A stretch of 60,260 nucleotides of DNA from Psychrobacter vallis (GCF_904846715.1 NZ_CAJHBU010000019.1:1-60260), one strand, 5' to 3'. Counted from the stretch's first letter, positions 36,085 through 45,720 are shown. The notes: generated by a model not told the origin, from the sequence alone. Numbers and translations: made by a program.

Positions 36085-36537
36085 ATGAAATCTACTCATT
36101 CCGCTCATTTACCTCTATGGCTGGCGTTAATCCTAACTTTAGCCATGGTCATCTTTGTCCGTGAGTCTGCCGTTATCATCTGTCAGTGGGCAGGTATCGA
36201 AAAAGCGGCAAATATTGTTGGGCTGGTCGCTATGTTTGTGATTTTGATGATATGGCGACTGTTAAAAGGTCTGCCTAACTGGCTCACCCAAGCCAGTAAT
36301 ACGCTGTTGGTCGATAGCGGTTTTGCTTTTTTACCTGTCTCTGCTGGGGCCGGTTTATTGCTGTTTGCCTTGGGCGATGAGCTGTGGGGTGTGATGCTAA
36401 CGATAACTGTCAGCACACTCATCCCGCTTTGGGGGCTGGCGATACTTGCCCATCGCTGGTTAAATCATGATACTGGTAATGACAGCACCGTCATTCATGA
36501 GCCAAAGGTCAATGGTATGAATAAGGATCGCTCATGA
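36085..36537 (+). CDS. lrgA: LrgA/CidA-family holin-like membrane protein
   Basis: 150 residues from the ATG at 36085; the longer frame back to a GTG at 36004 adds no family-like sequence. Four hydrophobic helices, with IVGLVAMFVILMIWRLL and the LVDSGFAFLPVSAGAGLL signature of LrgA. LrgA/CidA proteins resemble holins and influence autolysis or small-molecule export with LrgB. The C-terminal tail is hydrophilic. Its stop overlaps the next gene by 4 bases, so the pair is translated together. Confidence 0.85.
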   Translation: MKSTHSAHLPLWLALILTLAMVIFVRESAVIICQWAGIEKAANIVGLVAMFVILMIWRLLKGLPNWLTQASNTLLVDSGFAFLPVSAGAGLLLFALGDELWGVMLTITVSTLIPLWGLAILAHRWLNHDTGNDSTVIHEPKVNGMNKDRS

Positions 36538-37223
36538 GTTTTGATAGCGTATTTACAGCAACCCTTGCGGCAATATTATTGACCTTAGCAGCACATGTGA
36601 TTGCTCGAGTACTGGCACGCAAGCTCTCATGGTTGCCAATGGTCATTACCGCGCTAGGGTTGGTTCTTGTATTTTTGTTCATTCTGCAATGGGATTACAA
36701 CCATTATTATCATGTTGCCAAACCTGTATTTGATCATCTACTAGGATACGTCACGGTACTATTGGCCGTACCACTGGCAGCGATGAATTTCAAAGGGTTG
36801 CCTATCAAAAAACTCACTTTAATCGTCGTCATTGCCAGTATGGTTGGGGCATTATTACCGATGTCATTGGCGTATTTATTGTCATTAAGTCATGACACTA
36901 TATTGGCCTTTGCTACGCGCTCAGTGACGACGCCCATTGGCCTGAGTGTCGCAGATTTGATTAAAGCGCCCTTAGCGATGGCAAACTTGATCATTATTGT
37001 TTCAGGGCTTTTGGGTGGTACGTTAGCACGCTTTTTGTTTCGCGGTATTGATGATGATCGCGCCAAAGGCTTGGCACTTGGTTTGGCGGCTCATGCCTTT
37101 GGTACAGTAGAAGCGTGGCAAATCAGTCACACTGCAGGACGTTATGCTGCGTTTGGACTGGCCGTGAATGGCCTCGTCACTGCGGTTTGGGTACCTGTCT
37201 TTATCAGTGCGCTCAGTGGTTAG
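36534..37223 (+). CDS. lrgB: LrgB-family membrane protein
   Basis: 229 residues with about seven hydrophobic segments. Shows RSVTTPIGLSVADLIKAPL and LGLAAHAFGTVEAWQIS, matching the conserved LrgB stretches (RSVTTPIA...; GTARA). It begins within lrgA through an ATGA overlap. The 319 bases downstream, up to the transglycosylase gene, show nothing else I can support. Confidence 0.9.
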   Translation: MSFDSVFTATLAAILLTLAAHVIARVLARKLSWLPMVITALGLVLVFLFILQWDYNHYYHVAKPVFDHLLGYVTVLLAVPLAAMNFKGLPIKKLTLIVVIASMVGALLPMSLAYLLSLSHDTILAFATRSVTTPIGLSVADLIKAPLAMANLIIIVSGLLGGTLARFLFRGIDDDRAKGLALGLAAHAFGTVEAWQISHTAGRYAAFGLAVNGLVTAVWVPVFISALSG

Positions 37224-37542
37224 ACGAGTTAACGTCGTTGTGTTAGCCTTACATCTGAAAACAATAGCCTATTGATTTATTTACAGTTATGTAAGAAATG
37301 ACGGTCATTTTTGGATAAAATTTTGACAATCAAATGCGCTAAAAAGTTATTATATGTTATAGTAAGCAACTATTATTTTTTGTATCTATTGCAAGTGGTT
37401 TTTAGTTAGATGTGGTTTTTGCTAAGTTGTTGTCACGCCAGTGGCAGTTAAATCCTGCGAGCCCAATAACCGCTTAAACGCGCAAAAAGACGCGCCTATA
37501 GGCAAAGCAATTTGCTATTACTCGATAAAAAGTGATGACCCC

Positions 37543-38355
37543 ATGATGAATGTTGCAACCTTAGTTACTCGCTGCATGTCTTCCGCTTTCCTCACCGCCA
37601 TCGCCCTATCCAGCTTGCCTACTATTGCCGCTCAAGCAGGCAATATGTATATCTATAAAGATAAAGGCGGGCAAGTTCTTTTGACCAACGTCAATCCAAG
37701 TGGCAATTTTGATAAATTTACTAAAAAAGTAAAAGTCACTTATTATAAAAACTCAAATACGTATGACGATAGCAGCAGCAGTAATAATAATTACGGTAGT
37801 AGCGCTGCCAGCAATAGCGGCAGCCGTAACGCTTATGACAGCTATATTCGTGCCTCTGCTGAGCGGCATGGCGTGGATCCTGCACTGATGAAGGCGATGA
37901 TGCATACTGAGTCAGCATTTAATCCCAATGCACGCTCGCCAGTCGGCGCACAAGGTCTGATGCAGTTGATGCCAGCAACAGCTCGTCGCTTTAAAGTAAG
38001 CAATCCTTGGAACCCTGCGGACAATATCGAAGGCTCAGCCAAATATATCGCTTGGCTGATGCGCCGTTTCAACAATAACGTTGAACATGCCATTGCAGGC
38101 TATAATGCAGGTGAAGGTAATGTCGACAAATACGGTGGCATCCCACCTTTTAAAGAAACACGCAATTATGTCCAAAAAGTGATGAGTCGCTATCATAGCC
38201 TATATAAGAATGACGCAGGGCTTTCTAGTGCCAGCATGAGTGCCAACAATCAACCAGCGAGAGCTAATAATAATGGTGGTTTACAAAATGTCAGCTACGG
38301 CACTAGCAGTAATAGTGCCAGCTATACTAACTCAGCCTATGCCGCATTACGCTAA
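37543..38355 (+). CDS. Lytic transglycosylase (SLT domain) with DUF4124-like N terminus
   Basis: About 270 residues from the ATG at 37543; a GTG at 37441 begins a longer frame without family support. A signal peptide (VTRCMSSAFLTAIALSSLP, cleaved near AAQA) is followed by NMYIYKDKGGQVLLTNV, a DUF4124-like segment, then a Ser/Asn-rich linker. The SLT domain covers about 100-235: catalytic Glu123 in HTESAFNP, then SPVGAQGLMQLMPATARRF and AIAGYNAGEGNV. It cleaves peptidoglycan with formation of 1,6-anhydro ends. The C-terminal Ser/Asn tail is low complexity. Converges with tsf. Confidence 0.9.
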   Translation: MMNVATLVTRCMSSAFLTAIALSSLPTIAAQAGNMYIYKDKGGQVLLTNVNPSGNFDKFTKKVKVTYYKNSNTYDDSSSSNNNYGSSAASNSGSRNAYDSYIRASAERHGVDPALMKAMMHTESAFNPNARSPVGAQGLMQLMPATARRFKVSNPWNPADNIEGSAKYIAWLMRRFNNNVEHAIAGYNAGEGNVDKYGGIPPFKETRNYVQKVMSRYHSLYKNDAGLSSASMSANNQPARANNNGGLQNVSYGTSSNSASYTNSAYAALR

Positions 38356-38391
38356 AAAATAAGACCCTCTTTCAAGCAGTAAAACCCAGAC

Positions 38392-38431
38392 ACAAAAAAG
38401 CCCGCTAATTTATTAACGGGCTTTTGCATAT
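38392..38431. terminator. Bidirectional terminator between the transglycosylase gene and tsf
   Basis: AAAAAGCCCG/CGGGCTTTTG stem with loop CTAATTTATTAA; T-rich on both strands. Confidence 0.8.
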
Positions 38432-38534
38432 TTGGCGGTTTCATCTTTTATGTTACACTATCATTAGTGAAACCAAACGATGAATATTAAAAACTTAGTC
38501 AATATTCATCGCTGTTTCCAGTATTTTCTAAAAC

Positions 38535-39416
38535 TTACTTATTAGCCGCTTGCGTGGCAGCAACTTCAGCAGCGAAATCTTCTTTCTTTTTCTCGATGCC
38601 TTCACCAACTTCTAGACGTTTAAAACCAAGAACTTTTACGCCTTCAGATTTTAGTACATCACCAACTTTTTTCTCGTTGTCCATGACGTATGGCTGACGT
38701 AGTAAAGTAACTTCGTCTAGGTACTTACGTAGGCCGCCTTCGATCATTTTTTCAACGATATTGTCAGGCTTGCCAGACTCACGAGCTTTCGCTTCAATGA
38801 TGTCTTTTTCGCGTGCTAATACATCAGCAGCCACGTCTTCATCATCGACAGCAACAGGGTTGAACGCAGCGATATGCATAGCAAGGTTTTTGCCAGTGTC
38901 TGCGTTGCCGCCTTCATAAGAAACCACTACACCGATACGTAGACCATGACGGTATGATGCGATATTATTGCCTTCTAGCGTTTCGATACGGCGGATTTGA
39001 ATATTTTCACCGATTTTTTGTACAAGAGAAACACGTGCTTCTTCAACAGTTTGACCATCGCCATAAGGCAATTCAGAAATAGCAGCCACGTCAGTTACGT
39101 TATGCTCTAATGCAAGATTGGCCGCTTTTTCTGCAAACGCAGTGAAGCTGTCATCTTTTGCAACGAAGTCAGTTTGGCAGTTAACTTCTAACAAAAAGGC
39201 TTTGTTGTCACCTTGAGCGATGATGATAGCACCGTCAGCTGCAATGTTACCTGCTTTTTTAGCGGCTTTTGCTTGACCAGACTTACGCAAGTTATCAATG
39301 GCAACTTCAACATCACCGTTTGATTCTTCTAATGCTTTTTTACATTCCATCATGCCGAGACCTGTACGGTCGCGCAATTCTTTTACCATTTTGGCAGATA
39401 CTTTTACTTCTGACAT
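38535..39416 (-). CDS. tsf: Elongation factor Ts
   Basis: 293 residues from the ATG at 39416; AAGGTGA lies 5 bases upstream. Nucleotide exchange factor for EF-Tu. N-terminal UBA-like [20 protein letters not shown] and the TDFVAKDD core motif are diagnostic. It follows rpsB at 352 bases, the usual rpsB-tsf order. Confidence 0.98.
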   Translation of the reverse strand: MSEVKVSAKMVKELRDRTGLGMMECKKALEESNGDVEVAIDNLRKSGQAKAAKKAGNIAADGAIIIAQGDNKAFLLEVNCQTDFVAKDDSFTAFAEKAANLALEHNVTDVAAISELPYGDGQTVEEARVSLVQKIGENIQIRRIETLEGNNIASYRHGLRIGVVVSYEGGNADTGKNLAMHIAAFNPVAVDDEDVAADVLAREKDIIEAKARESGKPDNIVEKMIEGGLRKYLDEVTLLRQPYVMDNEKKVGDVLKSEGVKVLGFKRLEVGEGIEKKKEDFAAEVAATQAANK

Positions 39417-39645
39417 AAGAGTCACCTTAATATAGTTATGTATAGGAGTACTTAGTTCATATTCGATATTTTAACGCTGATTGAGCGCTAGCAACACCGC
39501 TCGTTTTACATGATTATTGATATAAACATAGAGAGTATGAATCACATAATATCTTTGGGGAAATAGAGATATGGTCGATAATACTCGCCCAATGGCTATA
39601 CGCTCATTCACAGTGATATCATCAATAGAGGCTTATTCAATAACA

Positions 39646-39682
39646 AGGCATGACGAGTAAAACTACATCATGCCTTTTACGA
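39646..39682. promoter_or_regulatory. Hairpin in the rpsB-tsf spacer
   Basis: AAGGCATGA/TCATGCCTT with a 14-base loop. On the coding (minus) strand no T-run follows, so it is not a strong terminator for rpsB; it could set the ratio or stability of rpsB and tsf messages. The remainder of the 352-base spacer shows nothing else. Confidence 0.4.
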
Positions 39683-39768
39683 GCTTATATGCTATTGACG
39701 ACATTATAGGAATGCTGATAAATAAACTATCAAAGCATCCCTACAGATAAAGCGCCAATGACTGAGTC

Positions 39769-40599
39769 TTATAGATCAGTTTGTGCTTCTGCTGGGTTTT
39801 TTACAGCAGGTGCTTCTTCTGGTTGTTCAATAGCAGCTGGTGCTTCTTCAGTAGCTGGTGCTGCTTGTTCTTGCTCAGCTTTGCCGCCAGCTTGAGTCTG
39901 AGCGTATTCTTTACCAGCGATAATCGCATCAGCCATAGAAGTGACATACAAAGACACAGCACGGATAGCATCGTCATTAGCTGGGATGATGTAATCAACG
40001 TTGTCTGGGCTAGAGTTTGTATCTACGATACCAATAACTGGGATACCTAGGTTTTTGGCTTCTTTGATAGCAATCGCTTCATGATCAACGTCTACAACGA
40101 AGATTGCGTCAGGTAGGCCGCCCATGTCTTTGATACCGCCCAATGAACGCTCAAGCTTTTCCATATCACGAGTACGCTCTAGCGCTTCACGTTTGGTTAG
40201 CTTAGCGAAAGTACCGTCTTCTGCTTGCTTCTCAAGCTCTTTTAGACGATTGATCGACTGACGTAGTGTTTTCCAGTTAGTCAACATACCACCTAACCAG
40301 CGATGGTCTACGTATGGCATGCCAGCACGAGCAGCTTGCTCACGGATGATACCGCTTGCCGCGCGTTTAGTACCAACAAACAATACTTTGTTCTTCTTAG
40401 CAGCTAAACCGTTTGCGAAAGTCAACGCTTCGTTAAAGGCTTTTACTGTATGCTCTAAGTTGATGATATGAATCTTGTTACGGGCACCAAAAATATATGG
40501 ACCCATTTTTGGATTCCAAAAACGTGTTTGGTGACCAAAGTGAGCGCCTGCTTGTAGTAAGTCGCGCATTTCAATTTTGGTTGGATTCTTTGTAGCCAT
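39769..40599 (-). CDS. rpsB: 30S ribosomal protein S2
   Basis: 276 residues. The S2 core ([61 protein letters not shown]) is intact. A C-terminal Ala/Glu/Pro-rich tail of about 40 residues makes it longer than E. coli S2 (241). AGGATATTTTC lies before the ATG. Confidence 0.98.
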   Translation of the reverse strand: MATKNPTKIEMRDLLQAGAHFGHQTRFWNPKMGPYIFGARNKIHIINLEHTVKAFNEALTFANGLAAKKNKVLFVGTKRAASGIIREQAARAGMPYVDHRWLGGMLTNWKTLRQSINRLKELEKQAEDGTFAKLTKREALERTRDMEKLERSLGGIKDMGGLPDAIFVVDVDHEAIAIKEAKNLGIPVIGIVDTNSSPDNVDYIIPANDDAIRAVSLYVTSMADAIIAGKEYAQTQAGGKAEQEQAAPATEEAPAAIEQPEEAPAVKNPAEAQTDL

Positions 40600-40850
40600 G
40601 TGAAAATATCCTATTGGTTGGGTTATGCCTCCACATCACAAAAACTGCCTATTTAGCGACACGCATCTGCTAACGGTTAATGTCTGTTGAAAATGTCCCT
40701 TGAGACTGCATTAACGCCTTTGCAAATTAATCAAGTCGCCAAACACCCAGCAATTTTTTGCCATGATGTGTGTGTCATTGGTTGGTTAAAAAAGAAGCTA
40801 TTGTCAGATTTGAGCAAAATGCTCAGACCGAAACGATAAAGTGAATTATA
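40600..40850 (-). promoter_or_regulatory. Probable rpsB leader region
   Basis: About 250 bases upstream of rpsB without a gene. S2 represses its own operon in gammaproteobacteria through a structured leader, and GTGATGTGGAGGCATAACCC just before rpsB looks like a conserved element of that kind, but I could not verify the fold. On the minus strand TATAAT-type boxes lie near 40850-40870. Confidence 0.3.
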
Positions 40851-40954
40851 AATATAGCTGCGCTGTATTTTATCATATAAGTGATTAAAACCTCTAGTAG
40901 TTTATTAGCAGGGTCTTATAGTTGATTATAAATAAAAAGGTATGTACGTTGATT

Positions 40955-41060
40955 GTGTTCTACTGGTATAAATTTTCCTCGCTGGCTGCTTACAAGCGTG
41001 ACAGATGCTTCATAAAATTCACACCAGCAGAACTGCGACCTCTTTAAGGTAAATCGACTG
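40955..41060. repeat. Palindromic intergenic repeat, diverged copy
   Basis: Left arm CTACTGGTATAAATTTTCCTCGCTGGCTG, right arm GCTTCATAAAATTCACACCAGCAG, so the arms still mirror each other (CTGGTGTGAATTTT), and a GTAAATCGACTGTA tail follows. It lies between rpsB and the signalling operon. Confidence 0.6.
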
Positions 41061-41099
41061 TATTCAGATAACCGCAAAATAACAAGCTACTACCAGACA

Positions 41100-41136
41100 A
41101 AAAAAAGCGACACCATTCGTGTCACTTTTTTTAATT
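41100..41136 (-). terminator. Terminator of the CheX/CheY/kinase operon
   Basis: AAAAAAAG.GACAC/GTGTC.CTTTTTTT stem with loop CATTC; T-runs on both strands. Confidence 0.8.
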
Positions 41137-41231
41137 TATACTTTGGGCTTAAATAGCCTCATCATTAGATGAAGGAGTCTTTAAATCATCCAATGGTTGG
41201 ACATTTTATCTTTTAGATAATTGACTTGCGA

Positions 41232-41681
41232 TTAAGCAATACAAATCCCTATCACTGCTTTATAACCACGCCATGTAAATGGCGTGATATAGCTTTGGCG
41301 ATCTTTGGGCAAATAAGACACGCTTGGCGCACTCTCAACGATATGCGGTGGCGAGATTATAAACTCAGAGCCAAATTCAGTGCGAGCATTACCAGAAATC
41401 GTGTTGGCCATCTCGCCCAACAAGTCTTTCATCATTGTGATTGAGGAGTCAGGCTCCCCCATCACTTTTATAACTTCTCGCAACATAGCACTTGGCGCAC
41501 TCACATACACGCAGCCTTCAAGAGGACCTGATATCTCGATGACACCACTATAGTCATAACCAACAGCACTTCGGTTATTATTTAAATAAGGAGTGTCGAT
41601 CGCCACTGTCGAGCCATCTATTTGGGCAAAAAATGCGTTAATCGAACTGAGAAACACGCCAAATTTTTCTACTTTAACCAT
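41232..41681 (-). CDS. CheX-family protein, copy 1 (phosphatase homologue)
   Basis: 149 residues. CheX dephosphorylates CheY-type receivers; the catalytic Glu-x-x-Asn is present as Glu90 and Asn93 in GEMANTISGNAR. N-terminal ...FLSSINAFFAQID and YDYSGVIEISGPLEGCVYVSAP match the family fold. It is the last gene of a five-gene minus-strand operon and a paralogue of the gene before it, with which it shares the ANTISGNAR core. Two adjacent CheX copies could form a heterodimer or act on different receivers. Confidence 0.85.
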   Translation of the reverse strand: MVKVEKFGVFLSSINAFFAQIDGSTVAIDTPYLNNNRSAVGYDYSGVIEISGPLEGCVYVSAPSAMLREVIKVMGEPDSSITMMKDLLGEMANTISGNARTEFGSEFIISPPHIVESAPSVSYLPKDRQSYITPFTWRGYKAVIGICIA

Positions 41682-41722
41682 AATATATTAATATCCATCT
41701 TTATTACGTGGCAGCAGCACTT

Positions 41723-42172
41723 TTAATCCTGCAAACATACCACAATCTCGCCAATCTGCGAGTGCCAAGTGATGGGAATGATAAAAGAACGCTCGTCGTT
41801 TGGTAACACAATACTTTGCGGAGCGCCTTTGAAGACGAATGGTACAGAGATATGAAACTCTGAACCAAATTCTTTACGCGCATTTCCCGAGATAGTATTG
41901 GCAACTTCGCCAGCCAGATCTATATAATTTTCATCGCTTTTATCGGTTTCACCCATACTATCTAATATAGAAGACAGTAACTGACGTGTTGCCGAAAAAT
42001 ACACCACACCTTTTTGTTCACCAGATATACCGATCACACCAGTATAGTCGTGGACTTTTGGCTGCTTGTTCTCTAATAAGTATGGAGTATCAGCGACGAG
42101 CTCTTCTCCCCCAAACTGATTAAAATAATTACTAATAATGCTTAAAAAAATCTGTAGTTTTTGTTCTTTCAT
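41723..42172 (-). CDS. CheX-family protein, copy 2 (phosphatase homologue)
   Basis: 149 residues. Glu89-x-x-Asn92 is in GEVANTISGNARKEFG; the rest (HDYTGVIGISGEQKGVVYFSAT, PFVFKGAPQSIVLPNDERSFIIPI) is the same fold as copy 1. Lies 41 bases before copy 1 and 30 bases after the CheY-like gene, so cotranscription is expected. Both copies keep the catalytic pair, so neither appears degenerate. Confidence 0.85.
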   Translation of the reverse strand: MKEQKLQIFLSIISNYFNQFGGEELVADTPYLLENKQPKVHDYTGVIGISGEQKGVVYFSATRQLLSSILDSMGETDKSDENYIDLAGEVANTISGNARKEFGSEFHISVPFVFKGAPQSIVLPNDERSFIIPITWHSQIGEIVVCLQD

Positions 42173-42202
42173 AGTGACATCTACTTAAGTCGTTGAATGG
42201 TA

Positions 42203-42565
42203 TTAGTCTTGCATCAGCTCATACAAAGACTCTACAAGTTCCTCTTCCGAGAAGGGCTTGCACAAAAATCCGCTGGCACCCAACGACAACGCTTCAATAC
42301 CAGTGGCTTTGTCAGACAATGCCGACACCACCAAAATGCGTACATCAGGGTCAATGGCAATGATCTTTTCAATACATTCAAGACCATCCATTTGTGGCAT
42401 GGTCAAGTCCATAGTAATCACATCAGGACGATGTATATTAAACTTTTCAATCGCTTGAACACCACTGGTCGCTGTAGCAACCAGCATAAATTTCCCGGAA
42501 TCGTACGCGCGCTGAATACGATTTCTAATAATATTTGAATCATCAACAATCATTAACTTATACAT
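42203..42565 (-). CDS. Single-domain response regulator (CheY-like)
   Basis: 120 residues, a receiver domain only. Acidic pair Asp8-Asp9, phospho-acceptor Asp53 (TMDLTMPQMDG), Ser81 and Lys103 are all in place, so it should be phosphorylated. No DNA-binding or enzymatic output is attached. It sits between the kinase and the two CheX genes, its likely phosphate donor and phosphatases. Confidence 0.95.
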   Translation of the reverse strand: MYKLMIVDDSNIIRNRIQRAYDSGKFMLVATATSGVQAIEKFNIHRPDVITMDLTMPQMDGLECIEKIIAIDPDVRILVVSALSDKATGIEALSLGASGFLCKPFSEEELVESLYELMQD

Positions 42566-42627
42566 AACCTATCCATTACCTTTAATGAAGTGTTTGTCGT
42601 CCTTGACAATATACCCACTGTTGTTAA

Positions 42628-44829
42628 TTAAGCTTTAGGCAGAGTAATGACAAACCGTGTCATCTGACCCAGCTCGCTATTTACATTTAGCTCACCATTA
42701 TACTCTTCTACTTGCGCTTTGATGATATCAAGACCGACGCCGCGGCCGCCATCTTCGTCTGCGCGTTCTTTGGTAGAGAAGCCTGAAGAAAACAAATGTG
42801 TTAGTAGCTCACTTTGGCTAAGCTGGCTCGCCTCTTCAACACTAAAGCGGCCGTCTGTGCTCAGTTTAGTACGAATACGCTCGTAGTCGATGCCTTGACC
42901 ATCATCTTGTACAGTCAGTATGATACTTGAACCGTTATCTTGTACTTCTAAATCAATCGTTCCTACGGCATTTTTGCCAGTCGCATAACGGACACTTGGT
43001 TTCTCGATACCATGTACCACAGCATTACGTAATAGCTGAATACTAATCTCTTTGATCGGCTTTTCCAGCTGTGCTGGTATGGCCACTTGTGTCAAAGTAT
43101 CACTTTTTAGCTGTACTTGCTTACCTTGTCTAGCGGCGATGTCTTTTGCAAACGCTTGGTAGAAAGACAGTCGATCATCATCTGCTTCACCAGCTATGCT
43201 CATGTTATCGACTAAAGGGTTTGATGTCATACCCTCAGTCACAGCAGCTTTTGACACGCCGCTTTTTACAATACTCTCATTCAACACAGCTGACGTTTGA
43301 GTGGTAGCAGGTTTAGCACTTGCCGGTGCAGCGCGGTTGATACGTTCACCCAAGGTGGCAATGGTATTTGAGAGACTTAATAAGTCATCTAAATGTACCG
43401 CCAATTGCAAGAAATCATTGCCCGATAGCTGACCTTGATTTTGTAGTGCGTGTAGCTTGTCTTCCGCATCTGAAGCAATTTTCGTAAAGCTGTGTAGTTT
43501 TAACGCAGATGCTTCCCCTTTCAAGCTATGCATTTCACGATAAATCGCTTTTAGCTTAGCTTCAAGCTCATATTGTGAGCTACCAGGGTTCTTCAAGATA
43601 TTGTTCATCTTCTCGATATGCATCTGAGTATTGTCAATGAACTCATTGATGATTTTCGGATTTACATTCAAGATCGTTGTTAACATCTCAATCTGCATGT
43701 CATTTTGCGAACGCTCTTTTTCTAAACGCTGCTCTAGATAAACGGCATCTGATACGTCATTTACGTTGACCAAAATACGGGCAATGTCTTTATTGTCATA
43801 AACACGCGAGAATTTAAAATCCAAGTAGCGATTATTAGTTGCTTTATTGCCAGAGTTGTTGTGTAGCATCACTTTGTGCAAAGGATTGAGTGAATCCACC
43901 AACTTTTCTTTGACGCGAGGATTATATAGCTGATCAATAAATTGCTGTGTGGTTTTCAAATCTTTATCAGAGATACGACCACGTAAGACATTGGTGAAGT
44001 TCTCCCCTGCCAATCTGTCCTCACCGATAATATCATTCAGTGCTCGAGAATGCTGCTGACCAATATTTAAGTCTTTATCAAGCAAGAATAGACCTGTATT
44101 TACCGTTTGCATAATTTCTTGTGTTTCACGGCGAGCTGCTAGAGCCTCTGCATCTGTCTCACGCAAACGACGTACAAAGAAGAATACGAAGATCAAGAAG
44201 TACGCAAAGATCGCAAAAACACCAATTGCCTGAATCAGACGAATCGTAGACGCTTCACGCTCTGCCGTGTTAAACACGTCATCAGTAAGGTTATCTAATG
44301 AATCGTTAATCAATAGACTTGATGTTTTTGCCTGCTCAACCGCCTGAGTCAACTCATCGGCAGAAGGAACCATAACATTATCAGCATCTTTGAGATATGC
44401 CTGAATTTTAGGTTCTAGCGCTTTCCACTGCTCATTAGCTGTGGCCATATTTGCTTGTGCATCACTATCAAGCCTCGGTAGATCGTAACTTCTGCCTTCG
44501 GTATCAGTAATCGTGCCACCTTGCTCAATAGCAGCAATAGAGCTGGTAATTTCCGCAGTATTTTGCTCTAAACGCTCTAGTACTCGTTGTATGTGAGGGG
44601 AATTGGTATCCTCACCATAACTCGCATCTAAGTCGAATAGGTCTTTAATCACCGCCTGCGCGTTGTTAGCAACTTTGTTGGTTTGATCAATTAGAGCCGT
44701 GTTTCTTTCTAATAGACTTGAAGTATAAAACGTAAATGCTAACAAGGCACCAATTAGAGATAGGAATAGTGCAATTGAAATAATTAGACCTTGATAGCGC
44801 TTATTATCAATATTATGCGAGGTTGCCAT
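42628..44829 (-). CDS. Membrane CheA-like histidine kinase (HPt plus HATPase)
   Basis: 733 residues. Helices at about 13-35 and 200-219 flank a periplasmic domain of about 165 residues, which is helical and four-helix-bundle-like. A PAS-like segment (about 235-360) and a coiled stretch lead to an HPt domain with phospho-acceptor His434 in REMHSLKGEASALK. The ATPase has an N-box (LLRNAVVHGIEKP; Asn602, His606), G1 (VQDDGQGID), FSSGFSTKE and G2 (GGRGVGLDIIKAQVEEYNG). The HPt-then-HATPase order and the His-x-Ser-x-Lys-Gly form are CheA-like, but no CheW-like P5 domain is present and the protein ends right after the ATPase. A Ser/Thr/Ala linker (about 500-545) joins HPt and ATPase. AAGGA precedes the ATG. 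Confidence 0.9.
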   Translation of the reverse strand: MATSHNIDNKRYQGLIISIALFLSLIGALLAFTFYTSSLLERNTALIDQTNKVANNAQAVIKDLFDLDASYGEDTNSPHIQRVLERLEQNTAEITSSIAAIEQGGTITDTEGRSYDLPRLDSDAQANMATANEQWKALEPKIQAYLKDADNVMVPSADELTQAVEQAKTSSLLINDSLDNLTDDVFNTAEREASTIRLIQAIGVFAIFAYFLIFVFFFVRRLRETDAEALAARRETQEIMQTVNTGLFLLDKDLNIGQQHSRALNDIIGEDRLAGENFTNVLRGRISDKDLKTTQQFIDQLYNPRVKEKLVDSLNPLHKVMLHNNSGNKATNNRYLDFKFSRVYDNKDIARILVNVNDVSDAVYLEQRLEKERSQNDMQIEMLTTILNVNPKIINEFIDNTQMHIEKMNNILKNPGSSQYELEAKLKAIYREMHSLKGEASALKLHSFTKIASDAEDKLHALQNQGQLSGNDFLQLAVHLDDLLSLSNTIATLGERINRAAPASAKPATTQTSAVLNESIVKSGVSKAAVTEGMTSNPLVDNMSIAGEADDDRLSFYQAFAKDIAARQGKQVQLKSDTLTQVAIPAQLEKPIKEISIQLLRNAVVHGIEKPSVRYATGKNAVGTIDLEVQDNGSSIILTVQDDGQGIDYERIRTKLSTDGRFSVEEASQLSQSELLTHLFSSGFSTKERADEDGGRGVGLDIIKAQVEEYNGELNVNSELGQMTRFVITLPKA

Positions 44830-44841
44830 CTTCAGAATTCC

Positions 44842-45720
44842 TTAGTTCAATTGCGTAGTAGTAGTGTCAGCAGCGCTCTTCTCGGTAGAGGTGTCTCCGC
44901 CCAACCAGCGCGCCTCAATCTCTTTAAATGTGCCTTTCGCTTCGAGCTTGGCAATACCCTCATTCACTTGATTGATAAGTGTATTATTGCCTTTCGCCAT
45001 CAATATTACTTGCTGCGCTGATGGATTGTCTTCGCCCTCGTAAGGAACAATAGTGACATCATATTCTGGATGGTTTTTTGCTGTGTATTGCAAAATAGGC
45101 AAATCATGCAAAATAGCATCTACCTTGCCTTGTACAAGATCTTCATACAATAAAAAAGCAGTGGTTTTGGTCGTCATTTGATTATAGGTTCCCATTGCTT
45201 TGAGCTGGTCTTCCTGCTTTGATCCTTCCATAGCCGCTACATTCATACCCTGCAAACTTTCTATGCCGTTGATGGTCATATTACTTTTTGCATACATAAT
45301 AGAAGATGGATTAAAAAAGTAAGGGGTAGATAAACCATATTTTTCGGCACGGTCATCTTTATAAGAAATACCTGAAATGGCTAAATCGCGACCACCTGAC
45401 GCCACAGTATCAAACATATTCTGCCAAGTCTCTTTGTAAAACTCGACTTTGAAGCCTTGTTCTTCACCAATAGCACGAATGGAGTCAATATCAATACCCT
45501 GCATGTTGCCATAATCATCTTGGAACGAAAACGGAGGCATCGTGCCTGTTGTCGCCACTTTTAAAGTTGGTGCGGTATCAGGCAATTTGCTGACAAAACT
45601 GTCTTTAGTTTCTGCAGCTGGTGTGCCCGTTGCGTTAGCGTTTTCTTGAGTGGCAGAGTTACCGCAGCCAAATAGGCCCACACTCAATACCATTGGTAAC
45701 ACTCGATATAACTGCATCAT
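44842..45720 (-). CDS. Amino-acid-type solute-binding lipoprotein
   Basis: 292 residues. Lipobox LFGC gives an acylated Cys19. The SBP_bac_3 fold follows: LKVATTGTMPPFSFQDDYGNMQGIDIDSIRAIG, AISGISYKDDRAEKYGLSTPY with the ligand-carboxylate Arg, and VDAILHDLPILQYTAK. Such proteins bind polar amino acids or similar. No ABC permease or ATPase gene is near; instead the gene is the first of the kinase-CheY-CheX operon, 12 bases from the kinase, so it probably feeds a signal to the kinase's periplasmic domain rather than import. GGGTAG precedes the two adjacent ATG codons. Confidence 0.9.
   Translation of the reverse strand: MMQLYRVLPMVLSVGLFGCGNSATQENANATGTPAAETKDSFVSKLPDTAPTLKVATTGTMPPFSFQDDYGNMQGIDIDSIRAIGEEQGFKVEFYKETWQNMFDTVASGGRDLAISGISYKDDRAEKYGLSTPYFFNPSSIMYAKSNMTINGIESLQGMNVAAMEGSKQEDQLKAMGTYNQMTTKTTAFLLYEDLVQGKVDAILHDLPILQYTAKNHPEYDVTIVPYEGEDNPSAQQVILMAKGNNTLINQVNEGIAKLEAKGTFKEIEARWLGGDTSTEKSAADTTTTQLN

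Noticed and set aside
44842..45720. Solute-binding protein as part of an amino-acid ABC importer
   Set aside because: No permease or ATPase gene is adjacent; the gene is instead 12 bases from the kinase in one transcription unit.
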